A stretch of DNA of 64,000 nt from assembly GCF_037055275.1 (NCBI RefSeq), contig NZ_CP146343.1:4312501-4376500 (forward strand). The letters run 5' to 3'. The DNA comes from Pseudomonas sp. ML2-2023-3. GTDB taxonomy: Bacteria; Pseudomonadota; Gammaproteobacteria; Pseudomonadales; Pseudomonadaceae. Shown piece by piece: positions 25,648-34,541 of the stretch. Within the stretch, counting starts at the first letter, position 1. Each line of letters starts with the position of its first letter. The notes under the pieces were generated by a model. The model searched no databases. It worked only from the letters and a program-made list of their open reading frames with translations, and was not told where the DNA came from. The translations under genes were made by a program, and so were the position numbers.

Positions 25648-26484
25648 TCAGATCAATTCGATGCGGTCCGGGTGGATCGCAATCTTGCCTTCCTTGTACA
25701 GCGCGCCAATGGCTTTTTTGAAGTTGCCCTTGCTGACGCCAAAATGGTTGCTGATCACTTCAGGAGCACTTTTGTCGCTGACTGCCAGCACGCCGTTATT
25801 GTCGCGCAACTTGCTGAGGATCTTTGAGTTCAGGCTGCTGGCTGCTTCCTGGCCGACCGGTTGCAGGCTCAGGCTGATTTTGCCGTCAGCGCGGATTTCC
25901 TTGATGAAACCTTTCTCTTGCTTGCCCGCACGCATGAACTTGAAGATTTCATTTTTGTGGATCAAACCCCAGTGCTTGTTGTTGATCACGGCTTTGAAAC
26001 CCATGTCCGTGGCCTCGGCCACCAACAGATCAACTTCCTGGCCTACCTGATAGTTGGCCGGGGTTTTGTCCAGATAACGGTCCAGACGGGCAGTCGCGGT
26101 GATACGGCGTGTGTGCTTGTCGAGGTAGACGTGCACCACGACATATTCGCCGGCGGTCATCTGGCGTTTTTCTTCGGAATACGGCAGCAGCAAATCTTTT
26201 GGCAGCCCCCAATCGAGGAATACACCAATGCTGTTAACTTCAACCACTTTAAGACTGGCGAACTCACCGACCTGAACTTTTGGTTTTTCAGTGGTGGCAA
26301 TTAACTTGTCAGCGCTGTCCAAATAAACAAATACGTTGAGCCAGTCTTCATCTTCACTGGGAATATCTTTGGGAATATAACGATTCGGCAACAGGATTTC
26401 GCCGTCTGCCCCGCCATCGAGATACAAACCAAAACTTGTATGTTTAACCACTTGCAAACTGTTGTAGCGACCGATTAAAGCCAT
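25648..26484 (-). CDS. CvfB-type S1 RNA-binding protein
   Basis: A 278-residue protein with three S1-like OB folds and a C-terminal winged helix. First S1: MALIGRYNSLQVVKHTSFGL, with YLDGGADGEILLPNRYIP. A second follows with VVEVNSIGVFLDWGLPKDLLLPYSE, a third with VAEATDMGFKAVINNKHWGLIH. The winged helix is VISNHFGVSKGNFKKAIGALYKEGKI. Staphylococcal CvfB affects virulence gene expression through RNA; in pseudomonads the role is unknown. ATG at 26484 has GAGGG eight bases upstream; an ATG at 26499 is in frame but has a poorer site. Confidence 0.9.
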   Translation of the reverse strand: MALIGRYNSLQVVKHTSFGLYLDGGADGEILLPNRYIPKDIPSEDEDWLNVFVYLDSADKLIATTEKPKVQVGEFASLKVVEVNSIGVFLDWGLPKDLLLPYSEEKRQMTAGEYVVVHVYLDKHTRRITATARLDRYLDKTPANYQVGQEVDLLVAEATDMGFKAVINNKHWGLIHKNEIFKFMRAGKQEKGFIKEIRADGKISLSLQPVGQEAASSLNSKILSKLRDNNGVLAVSDKSAPEVISNHFGVSKGNFKKAIGALYKEGKIAIHPDRIELI

Positions 26485-26842
26485 GTCCAATACCCTCATT
26501 ACGTAGGCGGCATTCTACCCGAGTTTAGGGGGGCAAATTGGAGCGCCGCGACCCGGTATTCAAAAAATCTGTGAAAGGTTTGATTTATCAGGATTTTCTA
26601 ACGCTGTCAGGCTGCCACTCGTCAGCCTGCAGGAGGCCACCCTCCCGTCCGGCAGCACCTGAACATGTTTAAAATCCCTCCACTGTTATGAATTAAAACA
26701 GCGAGTTAGCAGGCAATTAGACACTTGCTTATGTCTTCACCGACACCACCTCTATTATTTTACGAAGATATTTAACAAGCAATTGTCAAGTATTTCTGGT
26801 ACTATCGCTGGCCAAGTTATTTTCTAAAGGTCAATAGCCGCC
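26485..26842. other. AT-rich intergenic region between cvfB and the 59-codon gene
   Basis: About 360 bp with no convincing gene on either strand. The right half (about 26640-26840) is distinctly AT-rich for this genome. It holds the extended -10 of the small plus-strand gene, and the cvfB promoter must lie in the left half. No repeat, RNA gene or terminator was recognised. Confidence 0.6.
26797..26805 (+). promoter_or_regulatory. Extended -10 promoter for the 59-codon gene
   Basis: TGG-TACTAT is an extended -10 (TGn before a five-of-six -10 hexamer). Transcription would start near 26812, about 30 bases before the ATG. No clear -35 is seen, as is common with extended -10 promoters. Confidence 0.5.
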
Positions 26843-27022
26843 ATGCGCGTTAAAGCATCTGCCAGCAAAGCAAAGCCAGCTCCCGCTGTAGAAACCAGTG
26901 ATTCCATCAATGCTCAAATCGAAGCATTCTTGAAATCCGGCGGCGAGATCCAGCAAATCAACAAAGGCGTCAGCGGCCAAACTTTTGGCCCGTCCAAGCA
27001 AATCACGCTCGGCAAGAAGTAA
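26843..27022 (+). CDS. Small basic protein with a SutA-like C-terminal motif
   Basis: A 59-codon gene starting MRVKASASKAKPAPAVETSD and ending in SKQITLGKK. AAGG lies 12 bases before the ATG. The first 20 residues look disordered, then comes a helix (INAQIEAFLKSGGEIQQI) and a basic tail. FLKSGGEIQQI resembles the FLSRGGKVQEI stretch I recall from the C-terminal region of SutA, the RNA-polymerase-binding regulator of slow-growing P. aeruginosa. The gene is divergent from cvfB and looks conserved in style (compact, own promoter). Function is unknown; the SutA link is only a motif resemblance. Confidence 0.75.
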   Translation: MRVKASASKAKPAPAVETSDSINAQIEAFLKSGGEIQQINKGVSGQTFGPSKQITLGKK

Positions 27023-27079
27023 TACCCCCCTCGCGTCATCTGGTCCTCTTGCGCTTTGCCTTCCAAGGCGCTAGGACTA

Positions 27080-27130
27080 TCGATTTATCCCACCCTTGCG
27101 CCACATCCCTGATTCGAATCGATAAATCGA
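27080..27130. repeat. Spaced inverted repeat upstream of the TorF-type porin gene
   Basis: TCGATTTATC (27080-27089) and GATAAATCGA (27121-27130) form a 10-bp perfect inverted repeat 31 bp apart. The palindrome GATTCGAATC (27111-27120) abuts the right arm. It lies 84-134 bp before the porin start and may be an operator or a leader hairpin. Confidence 0.5.
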
Positions 27131-27213
27131 CGAACGGCACTTTATTGCCGATATTCCTGCGTATGCTCCAAAGGCTCTGAATCAAGCCTTTGAGCCCATA
27201 TAGGGAGCCGATT

Positions 27214-27936
27214 ATGCTCACACGGGCGGTACTGCTGACCGGCACGTTGCTGGCCAGCACGATTGTAGATGCACAGGTCTTTTCCCGCGAACTGGGCAAC
27301 TTCGACCTCAAACTGGCCACACAGCCCAGCCGCAGCATGGCTCAGGGCCTGGTCAAGCCTACAAGCCCCGGCTCGACCTTTCATGGCGGCCTGGACCTGA
27401 CCCATGACAGTGGCTGGTACGCTGGCCAATGGGCACCCACCATGGGCATCAAGCCTGGCAGCAATCTGGAAGTTGATTCCTACCTGGGCTACAAACACCC
27501 CTTCGACCAAACCCTGAGCTACGAGCTGGGGGTAATCCACTACAGCTACCCTAAACTCGACTCACTGGACAGTCAGCAGATTTTTGCCGGCCTGACCGTG
27601 CTGGGTACGCGCTTTGGCGCCGCTTTCAGCAACGACCCGGACCGACGCGACAGCACACTGTTTGCCGACCTGGGGGTCAACCAGCCCTTCGGTATCGGAG
27701 TGAGCATGAAATACACCACCCACCAATTGGGCTCCCCCGTATCCATTGCCGATGGTGGCCGCGTGAGCGCTTTCAATGACTGGTCGATAAAATTTTCCCG
27801 CCCCTGGATGGGCATCGACCTGGATCTGATCTACAGCGACTCCAGCCTGGACGGCACAGACTGTTCAGCGTATTCGGGGCAAAACGCCCAGTGTGATGGC
27901 TTGCTGACATTCAAGGCCGAGCGAACTTTTTACTGA
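27214..27936 (+). CDS. TorF family putative porin
   Basis: A 240-residue outer-membrane beta-barrel candidate. Signal peptide MLTRAVLLTGTLLASTIVDA, then strands with alternating hydrophobic residues (FHGGLDLTHDSGWYAGQWA) and a C-terminal strand ending in aromatic residues (KAERTFY). The DSGWYAG..W pattern is typical of the TorF/TIGR02001 family. Its solute is unknown. TAGGGAG lies about 10 bases upstream of the ATG. Two cysteines near the C-terminus (TDCSAYSGQNAQCDG) may form a loop disulfide. Confidence 0.8.
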   Translation: MLTRAVLLTGTLLASTIVDAQVFSRELGNFDLKLATQPSRSMAQGLVKPTSPGSTFHGGLDLTHDSGWYAGQWAPTMGIKPGSNLEVDSYLGYKHPFDQTLSYELGVIHYSYPKLDSLDSQQIFAGLTVLGTRFGAAFSNDPDRRDSTLFADLGVNQPFGIGVSMKYTTHQLGSPVSIADGGRVSAFNDWSIKFSRPWMGIDLDLIYSDSSLDGTDCSAYSGQNAQCDGLLTFKAERTFY

Positions 27937-27951
27937 GCCCTGATTTATTGT

Positions 27952-27970
27952 GGGAGCGGGCTTTCCCACG
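27952..27970. repeat. Degenerate single REP element
   Basis: TGTGGGAGCGGGCTTTCCC is a REP half whose head decays after GGGCTT; there is no partner before the downstream terminator. Confidence 0.6.
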
Positions 27971-28020
27971 ACGTCGATCTACCTGACAAACAGCAACGCC
28001 TACAGCCTTTTCAGACAACA

Positions 28021-28047
28021 AAAAACCCGGCACAGGCCGGGTTTTTT
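28021..28047. terminator. Bidirectional terminator between the porin and DEAD-box genes
   Basis: AAAAACCCGGC, loop ACAG, GCCGGGTTTTTT: an 11-bp stem with an A-run on one side and a T-run on the other, so it can stop both convergent transcripts. Confidence 0.9.
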
Positions 28048-28065
28048 GTAGGTTACACCTGCGCT

Positions 28066-29412
28066 TTATTCAGCAGCCGGTGCTTCTGGCTTGCGGCGCT
28101 TGAGCGGAGCCATGCCGTCCTTGCTGACCAGCGACAGTGCATCAGTCTTCGGGCGGTTGGCAATTTTGCGCTTGGTCGGAGCCTTGGCGCCCGACTTCTT
28201 CTTGACACCCTTGGCGTCGGTTTTTTTCTTCTTCACACCAACAGCTTTGCCCGAGGCCTTGACGTTTTTCGGACCGCCGTAAACGCCTTTGACTTCCTTG
28301 ATGGTGCGGCGCTCGAAGCTCTGCTTCAGGTAGCGCTCGACGCTGGACATCAGGTTCCAGTCGCCGTGGCAGATCAACGAGATGGCCAGGCCATCGTTAC
28401 CCGCACGACCCGTACGACCAATACGGTGCACGTATTCGTCGCCGCTGCGTGGCATATCGAAGTTGATCACCAGATCCAGGCCTTCAACGTCCAGGCCACG
28501 GGCCGCCACGTCGGTGGCTACCAAAATCTTGACGCCGCCCTGCTTCAGGCGGTCGATGGCCAGCTTGCGGTCCTTCTGGTCTTTTTCACCGTGCAAGACA
28601 AACGCTTTGTAGTCCTGAGCCACCAGACGACCGTAGATACGGTCAGCCATAGCGCGGGTATTGGTGAAAACGATCGCTTTTTGGTACGTCTCGTTTGCCA
28701 GCAGCCAGTTAACAATCTGCTCTTTGTGCTGGTTGTGGTCAGCGGTGATGATTTGCTGACGCGTGGTAGCGTTCAGCTGGCTGACCTGATTGAGCTGCAA
28801 GTGCTCGGCATTGTTCAACACCTTGCCGATCATCTCGCGCAGACCCGAACCACCGGTGGTGGCCGAGAACAGCATGGTCTGCTGGCGATTAGGGCACTCG
28901 TCGACCAGACGCTGGACGTCTTCGGAGAAGCCCATGTCGAGCATGCGGTCGGCTTCGTCGAGTACCAGCACTTCAACTTCTTTCAAGTCGAGGTTGCCGG
29001 CATTCAGTTGCTCCAGCAAACGACCCGGGGTGCCGATCAGGATATCCGGCACCTTGCGCAGCATGGCGGCCTGGACCTTGAAGTCTTCACCGCCGGTGAT
29101 CAGGCCGGACTTGATGAACGTGAACTGCGAAAAACGCTCAACTTCCTTGAGCGTTTGTTGTGCCAGCTCGCGGGTCGGCAGCAGAATCAACGCTTTGATA
29201 CTTACACGGATTTTGGCTGGACCAATCAGACGATTCAGAATCGGCAGTACGAAAGCGGCAGTTTTACCACTCCCGGTTTGAGCTGTAACCCGCAGGTCAC
29301 GCCCTTCGAGCGCGAGCGGGATGGCCGCTGCTTGCACAGGCGTAGGCTCGACAAATTTAAGCTCGGCCACAGCTTTAAGCAGGCGTTCGTGCAGGGCGAA
29401 ATCGGAAAACAC
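28066..29412 (-). CDS. DEAD-box ATP-dependent RNA helicase (RhlE-like)
   Basis: A 448-residue helicase with all motifs: Q motif (FVEPTPVQ), motif I AQTGSGKT, Ia PTRELAQQ, II DEAD, III SAT, V ATDVAARGLDV and VI HRIGRTGR. The tail after residue 385 is very Lys-rich (GVKKKKTDAKGVKKKSG), an RNA-binding extension. These proteins unwind structured RNA, often in ribosome assembly or cold. GTG at 29412 gives VFSDFALHERLLKAVAEL, the family start, with GAGG upstream; the reading frame stays open further but without similarity. Confidence 0.93.
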   Translation of the reverse strand: MFSDFALHERLLKAVAELKFVEPTPVQAAAIPLALEGRDLRVTAQTGSGKTAAFVLPILNRLIGPAKIRVSIKALILLPTRELAQQTLKEVERFSQFTFIKSGLITGGEDFKVQAAMLRKVPDILIGTPGRLLEQLNAGNLDLKEVEVLVLDEADRMLDMGFSEDVQRLVDECPNRQQTMLFSATTGGSGLREMIGKVLNNAEHLQLNQVSQLNATTRQQIITADHNQHKEQIVNWLLANETYQKAIVFTNTRAMADRIYGRLVAQDYKAFVLHGEKDQKDRKLAIDRLKQGGVKILVATDVAARGLDVEGLDLVINFDMPRSGDEYVHRIGRTGRAGNDGLAISLICHGDWNLMSSVERYLKQSFERRTIKEVKGVYGGPKNVKASGKAVGVKKKKTDAKGVKKKSGAKAPTKRKIANRPKTDALSLVSKDGMAPLKRRKPEAPAAE

Positions 29413-29604
29413 GGGTGCTACCTCGAAGAAATACAAAAAATCAGCGGCATAGAGTAACGGTTTCGAGCGCCAAGGCCGAGTTACTTTGCACGAACGGCAT
29501 GAAACAAATGGTTTTTTAGGGTCTTTAGTCCAACCTGAGCCCATAAATTGCTCTGAAGTGCTCTAATCCCATGGCCATTTATTACTGGGATATCGTTTTA
29601 GCTT

Positions 29605-30891
29605 ATGGAAACTCAACCACTCTGGACCCAAATCCGGACCCTTTGGGCAAACCTGGATCAACATCCCTGGGTCAGTGCCATGCTGGGTCTGATCGTTCTG
29701 GTGGGCATTGCCCTGCTGGCCGGTCACATTGCACGCATCCTGGTGTTGCGCGTGACCAAAATCCTGGGCCGTCAGCCGGCCCTGCACTGGATCAACGATT
29801 TACGCGAACACAAGGTGTTCCATCGCCTGGCGCAATTGACCCCCTCCCTGATGGTGCAGTTCGGACGCAACCTGGTGCCGGACATGAGCGACAACGGTCG
29901 CCACTTCCTTGGCAACCTGGCGCTGGCCATAACCATTTTTGTGCTCACGCGTGTGATCAGCTCACTGCTGGATGCCTTGCTCGATATCTATTCGCGCACC
30001 AATTACGCAAAGACCCGGCCGATCAAGGGCTACATTCAGCTGACTAAAATGCTGCTGTATGTGTTCTCCGCAATCATCATTGTCGCAACCCTGATCGACC
30101 GCTCGCCAATGCTGCTGCTCTCCGGCCTTGGCGCAATGTCTGCTGTCATTCTGCTGGTCTACAAGGACACGCTGTTGTCGTTTGTGGCCAGCGTGCAGTT
30201 GACCAGCAATGATTTGCTGCGCGTAGGCGACTGGATCGAGATGCCGCAGGTCGGTGCCGATGGCGATGTAATCGACATCACCCTGCACACCGTCAAAGTA
30301 CAGAACTTCGACAAAACCATTGTCTCGATTCCGACCTGGCGTTTGATGTCCGAATCGTTCAAAAACTGGCGTGGCATGCAGCAGTCCGGCGGACGCCGGA
30401 TCAAGCGCAGCCTGTATATTGACGCCGCCGACATTGCTTTTTTGACCGATGAGCAGGAGCAGCGCCTGGAACAGGTACGCCTGTTGAGCGATTACCTGCA
30501 TCGCAAGAAAGCAGAGCTCAAAAGCTGGAACGAAGCCCAGGGCAATGTCGCAGCCATGTCTGCCAACCGTCGGCGCATGACCAACATAGGCACTTTCCGC
30601 GCCTATGCCCTGGCCTACCTGAAAAGCCATACCGACATTCAGCCGAACATGACCTGCATGGTCCGCCAGATGCAAGCCACGCCACAGGGTGTACCCCTTG
30701 AGGTGTATTGCTTTACCCGGACCACGGTGTGGAGCGAATACGAGCAAATCCAGGGCGATATTTTCGACTACCTGTTGTCAGTGCTGCCCGAATTCGGGCT
30801 CAGCATGTATCAGCAACCGAGCGGCAATGACCTGCGCAAAGGATTGCTGAGCAAGCTGAATACTCCGCTGGAGCTGTCCAAAGACGATTGA
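29605..30891 (+). CDS. Mechanosensitive ion channel, YbdG type
   Basis: A 428-residue membrane protein with about four or five helices before the MscS core. The pore region reads LLSGLGAMSAVILLVYKDTLLSFVASVQL and the beta domain starts DLLRVGDWIEMPQVGADG, followed by DITLHTVKVQNFDKTIVSIP. The long C-terminal part and HTVKVQNFDKT-type motifs match E. coli YbdG (a miniconductance channel) rather than MscS. It releases solutes on hypo-osmotic shock. Divergent from the DEAD-box gene; a REP pair follows. Confidence 0.9.
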   Translation: METQPLWTQIRTLWANLDQHPWVSAMLGLIVLVGIALLAGHIARILVLRVTKILGRQPALHWINDLREHKVFHRLAQLTPSLMVQFGRNLVPDMSDNGRHFLGNLALAITIFVLTRVISSLLDALLDIYSRTNYAKTRPIKGYIQLTKMLLYVFSAIIIVATLIDRSPMLLLSGLGAMSAVILLVYKDTLLSFVASVQLTSNDLLRVGDWIEMPQVGADGDVIDITLHTVKVQNFDKTIVSIPTWRLMSESFKNWRGMQQSGGRRIKRSLYIDAADIAFLTDEQEQRLEQVRLLSDYLHRKKAELKSWNEAQGNVAAMSANRRRMTNIGTFRAYALAYLKSHTDIQPNMTCMVRQMQATPQGVPLEVYCFTRTTVWSEYEQIQGDIFDYLLSVLPEFGLSMYQQPSGNDLRKGLLSKLNTPLELSKDD

Positions 30892-30894
30892 ACC

Positions 30895-30956
30895 CTGTGG
30901 GAGCGGGCTTGCTCGCGATTCGGGTGATGCCATCGCGTGCAAGCCCGCTCCCACAG
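30895..30956. repeat. REP element pair (REPIN), tight spacing
   Basis: CTGTGGGAGCGGGCTTGCTCG and its inverted copy TGCAAGCCCGCTCCCACAG are separated by only about 20 bp, the second-shortest spacing of the doublets in this window. It lies between convergent genes. Confidence 0.92.
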
Positions 30957-30976
30957 TTCCATCACCCATAATGCGC

Positions 30977-31537
30977 TCAGGCTTGCTTGAACTGTGGATC
31001 GCCTGTGAGCTTGAACAACAACTCGATCCCTTGGGGCCAGTTGCCATAGCCCCCCTCACCATTGATGTGCCCGGCATTTTCCAGCCATACCAGTTCGCTG
31101 CCCCAGGCATCGCTGAATGCGCTGGCCCGCTCCTGGGTGACATAGGGGTCGTTGGTACTGGCGACGGTAATTGCGTCAAAAGGCAGGGTATTGAGCGGCA
31201 TCGGGCTGAAACCCGTTGTGCCTGGCGGATAACTGTCGGCTTCGGTATCGCTGGGCGCGACCAGCAGTGCCCCACGCACACGCCGCGCCTCTTTGGGGTG
31301 CTGCTGCGCCCAACGGGCAATCAGCGTGCAGGCAAGGCTGTGGCCCACCAGCACCACAGGACGCTCGCTCTTGGTGATCTTTTTCTGCAGGTTCTGCACC
31401 CAATCCGTACAAACGGGGGTTTCCCAGTTCTCCTGCTTGACCCGGTGCAGCCCGCTGTAGCGCTGTTCCCAGTGAGATTGCCAATGCTCTGTTCCCGAAT
31501 TGAACAGGCCCGGCAAGATCAACACCCTGACTGTCAT
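30977..31537 (-). CDS. RBBP9/YdeN family serine hydrolase
   Basis: A 186-residue alpha/beta hydrolase. The start MTVRVLILPGLFNSGTEHWQ is typical of the family. The nucleophile elbow VVLVGHSLA has the catalytic Ser, the acid is in ASTNDPYV, and the His in NAGHINGEGGYGNWPQG. Substrates are unknown. ATG at 31537 has GGGAGAG upstream; reading further upstream enters the YigM-like gene. Co-directional with that gene, 41 bp apart. Confidence 0.9.
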   Translation of the reverse strand: MTVRVLILPGLFNSGTEHWQSHWEQRYSGLHRVKQENWETPVCTDWVQNLQKKITKSERPVVLVGHSLACTLIARWAQQHPKEARRVRGALLVAPSDTEADSYPPGTTGFSPMPLNTLPFDAITVASTNDPYVTQERASAFSDAWGSELVWLENAGHINGEGGYGNWPQGIELLFKLTGDPQFKQA

Positions 31538-31578
31538 TCCGACTCTCCCTTTAGGCGATAGATGGACTGTGGTTGACC

Positions 31579-32439
31579 TTAGACCGTCACAGCCCTGCGG
31601 TCTAGCCGGCTGATCCACACGGCAAATGCAATCACCAGCCCGCCGATGAACAGTCGCCCCAGCGGCTCGTGCTGGTTCCAGATCAGCAAACTGATCAACA
31701 GGCCGACCGGCACATGCAAAATGTTCATCACAGCCAACGTGCCAACCCTGACCATGCACGCGCCTTTGTTCCACCAGTACAGGCCCAGGGCCGTAGAAAT
31801 CAGCCCCAGAAATACCAGAACACCCCACTGCAAGGGAGCCTCAGGCAGGAAGTTGGCCTTGCCAAATAGCAGGAAGGCCGGCAACACCACTGCCAAAGCC
31901 CCCAGATAAAAGAAACCAAACCGCTGGTAATGCGGCACGTCGCTCGGGTAACGCGCCACCAGGCGCTTGTACAACACCTGCCCGGCGGCATAGGTGAAAT
32001 TGCCCAATTGCAGCAACAGGAAGCCTCCAAAGAAGTCCGGGCTGATGCTGTCAAAGCGAATGACCGCCGCCCCCGCTACAGCTACAAGTGCCGCCACCAG
32101 CGCCCACGGGTTGAAACGGCGATTAAGGGCATCTTCGATCAGGGTCACATGCAGCGGAGTGAGGATGGTGAACAACAGCACCTCCGGCACTGTAAGCACC
32201 CGAAAACTCAAGTACAGACAGACGTAAGTGATGCCGAACTGCAGGGCACCGATCAGCAGCATGCCACGCATAAAGCCAGGCTCTACCTGACGCCAGCGCG
32301 TCAGGGGGATGAATACCAGCCCCGCCAGCACCACACGCACCAGCACCGCAAAGTAGCTGTCGACATGTCCAGCCAGATACTCGCCAATCAGGCTGAAGGA
32401 GAATGCTTGAATCAAGGTGACAATTAACAGATAGCCCAT
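31579..32439 (-). CDS. EamA family transporter, YigM (biotin transporter)-like
   Basis: A 286-residue ten-helix EamA protein. The N-terminal AFSFSLIGEYLAGHVDSYFAVLVRV is nearly identical to E. coli YigM, described as a biotin uptake transporter. VPEVLLFTILTPLHVTLIEDAL and NILHVPVGLLISLLIW also align. Annotation pipelines often call it a carboxylate/amino acid/amine transporter, so biotin is likely but not proven. ATG at 32439 (MGYLLIVTLIQ) is chosen over a start at 32496. Confidence 0.85.
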   Translation of the reverse strand: MGYLLIVTLIQAFSFSLIGEYLAGHVDSYFAVLVRVVLAGLVFIPLTRWRQVEPGFMRGMLLIGALQFGITYVCLYLSFRVLTVPEVLLFTILTPLHVTLIEDALNRRFNPWALVAALVAVAGAAVIRFDSISPDFFGGFLLLQLGNFTYAAGQVLYKRLVARYPSDVPHYQRFGFFYLGALAVVLPAFLLFGKANFLPEAPLQWGVLVFLGLISTALGLYWWNKGACMVRVGTLAVMNILHVPVGLLISLLIWNQHEPLGRLFIGGLVIAFAVWISRLDRRAVTV

Positions 32440-32559
32440 GAATCTCTCGCCCAGGAAATCGAAACGGCTCTCCGGCAAAAACACCCGCGAGCGCATCAGA
32501 AGGTCCGCGACCTTAGCGGTTTTCCATCAACCTTTACCATCACCCTGCAAAACCCGGAC

Positions 32560-32594
32560 AAAAAAAACCCGATCCGGCGCTATGGCTGATCGGG
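32560..32594 (-). terminator. Terminator of azoR
   Basis: Read on the minus strand: CCCGATC, 13-base loop, GATCGGG, then a run of eight T. It is the 3' end of the azoR transcript. Confidence 0.85.
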
Positions 32595-32700
32595 TACGAG
32601 CACTCAAAAAAGTGCAAAGGGAGGTTCGATGCGCGAACCGCATGCTTGAAGGAGCAATGAAGCGATTAAGCCATTCAGCGATTATCTGTCGATTAACAGC

Positions 32701-33300
32701 CTATGAGATTGCAGACAGCCTGGCCTTGGCCTGGTTTAAACCTTTTTCCTGGAAGTCACCGCCCAGGTTCATGCCTTCGGCATGGATAAAGGTCACATCG
32801 TGAATTCCGATAAAGGCCATGACCTGACGCAAATAGGGTTCCTGATGGTCCGAGGTGCTACCCGCGTACAGCCCGCCGCGCGCAGTTAAAACGTATGCTT
32901 TCTTGCCGACCAGCAGTCCTTGCGGACCGGTTTCGGTGTACTTGAACGTCACGCCAGCCCGCAATACGTGGTCAAGCCAGGCCTTGAGAGTGCTCGGAAT
33001 CGCAAAGTTGTACATCGGGGCCGCGAGCACCAGTACATCCGCTGCCAGCAGCTCATCGGTGAGCTCATTGGAGCGCTGCAGGGAAACATGCTCGTCAGCG
33101 CTGCGTTGTGCTTCGGGCTTCATCCAGCCACCCAACAGGTTGGCATCAAGATGCGGCACCGGGTTCAGGGCCAGGTCACGAACGGTCACTTGATCAGCTG
33201 GATGTGCCGCTTGCCACTGGCTGACGAACTGCCGGGTCAACTGTCGGGAGAATGAGTCCTGCTGGCGTGCGCTGCTTTCAATGATCAGAACGTTGGACAT
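32701..33300 (-). CDS. azoR: FMN-dependent NADH-azoreductase
   Basis: A 199-residue flavodoxin-like enzyme. It starts MSNVLIIESSARQQDSFSRQL; the FMN loops APMYNFAIPSTLKAWLDHVLRAG and TARGGLYAGS are the AzoR signature. It reduces azo dyes and quinones with NAD(P)H and protects against quinone stress. It is divergent from a LysR gene, the arrangement of P. aeruginosa PA3223/PA3225, so LysR control is likely. Confidence 0.93.
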   Translation of the reverse strand: MSNVLIIESSARQQDSFSRQLTRQFVSQWQAAHPADQVTVRDLALNPVPHLDANLLGGWMKPEAQRSADEHVSLQRSNELTDELLAADVLVLAAPMYNFAIPSTLKAWLDHVLRAGVTFKYTETGPQGLLVGKKAYVLTARGGLYAGSTSDHQEPYLRQVMAFIGIHDVTFIHAEGMNLGGDFQEKGLNQAKARLSAIS

Positions 33301-33399
33301 GGCGGATAAGCTCCATCTGTAAATACGGTAAGGCGATGGCGCAGAGAATAGAGAGCATTGGTTCGATTAAAAAGCGCATTTATTTGCTACAACCTATCT

Positions 33400-33413
33400 A
33401 TAAACCTGTTTAT
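33400..33413. promoter_or_regulatory. Palindrome between azoR and the LysR gene
   Basis: ATAAAC-CT-GTTTAT is a perfect 14-base palindrome, 43 bp before the LysR start and 100 bp before azoR. It is a candidate operator for the LysR protein, though it is shorter than the usual T-N11-A box. Confidence 0.4.
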
Positions 33414-33455
33414 TTAGCGGTATCCTGTCAGCACTCCCATTCAGAGGTAATCATC

Positions 33456-34379
33456 GTGAAAGCGCCCCGCGTGACCCTTGATCAATGGCGCACCCTGCAA
33501 GCGGTGGTCGATCACGGCGGCTTTGCTCAAGCCGCCGAAGTCCTCCATCGCTCGCAGTCGTCTGTCAGCTACACCGTGGCACGCATGCAGGATCAACTCG
33601 GCGTGCCGCTGCTGCGGATCGACGGACGCAAGGCGGTGCTCACCGAGGCGGGCGGCGTGCTGCTGCGCCGCTCCCGGCAACTGGTCAAGCAGGCCAGCCA
33701 GCTCGAAGACCTCGCCCATCACATGGAGCAAGGCTGGGAAGCCGAGGTCCGCCTGGTGGTCGACGCGGCCTACCCCAATGCACGGCTGGTGCGTGCCCTG
33801 ACCGCCTTCATGCCGCAAAGCCGTGGTTGCCGCGTGCGCCTGCGCGAAGAGGTGCTGTCCGGCGTCGAAGAAGTCCTGCTCGAAGGCGTGGCTGACCTGG
33901 CCATCAGCAGCTTCAATATTCCCGGTTACTTGGGCACCGAGTTGAGCACCGTGGAATTTGTTGCCGTGGCTCACCCCGACCACCCCCTGCATCGCCTGCA
34001 ACGGGAACTGCATTTCCAGGATCTGGAAAGCCAGCTGCAAGTCGTGATTCGTGACTCCGGGCGCCAACAGCCCCGTGACGTGGGCTGGCTCGGCTCCGAA
34101 CAGCGCTGGACCGTCGGCAGCCTGGCCACGGCGGCCGCCTTCGTGGGCAGCGGGCTGGGCTTTGCCTGGTTGCCGCGGCACATGATCGAGCGCGAACTCA
34201 AGGAAGGTGTGCTCAAACCGTTGCCGCTCAATCAGGGCGGCAAGCGTCACCCGGTATTTTTCCTGTACGCCAACAAGGACAAGCCTCTGGGCCCTGCCAC
34301 ACAAATCCTGGTTGAACTGCTGCAAACTTTTGACACGGCCCCGCTGGATGCGCCGTTTGCAGCACCGCAGCAAGCGTGA
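33456..34379 (+). CDS. LysR family transcriptional regulator
   Basis: A 307-residue LysR protein starting VKAPRVTLDQWRTLQAVVDH, with HTH AAEVLHRSQSSVSYTVARMQ and a standard effector domain ending in an Ala/Pro-rich tail. GTG at 33456 has AGAGG upstream. It is divergent from azoR, its likely target, and followed by ppiA on the same strand. No ligand can be inferred. Confidence 0.88.
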   Translation: MKAPRVTLDQWRTLQAVVDHGGFAQAAEVLHRSQSSVSYTVARMQDQLGVPLLRIDGRKAVLTEAGGVLLRRSRQLVKQASQLEDLAHHMEQGWEAEVRLVVDAAYPNARLVRALTAFMPQSRGCRVRLREEVLSGVEEVLLEGVADLAISSFNIPGYLGTELSTVEFVAVAHPDHPLHRLQRELHFQDLESQLQVVIRDSGRQQPRDVGWLGSEQRWTVGSLATAAAFVGSGLGFAWLPRHMIERELKEGVLKPLPLNQGGKRHPVFFLYANKDKPLGPATQILVELLQTFDTAPLDAPFAAPQQA

Positions 34380-34541
34380 AGATCAGTGGGCAGGAACCCG
34401 ATTCGAGAATATCCTGTCCAACACCCGCCGCCCGTGAACATCTGCCATTACCGGATGTAGCACGGGCATTGGTTCAAACCACAGGGCGCCACTGCCTGCG
34501 TGGCATTGAACAGTCACCCCACTTTCCAGGATCACTGAACC

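Noticed and set aside
26783..26805. TTGTCA and TACTAT as a -35/-10 pair
   Set aside because: The spacer is only 11 bases; the -10 is better explained as an extended -10.
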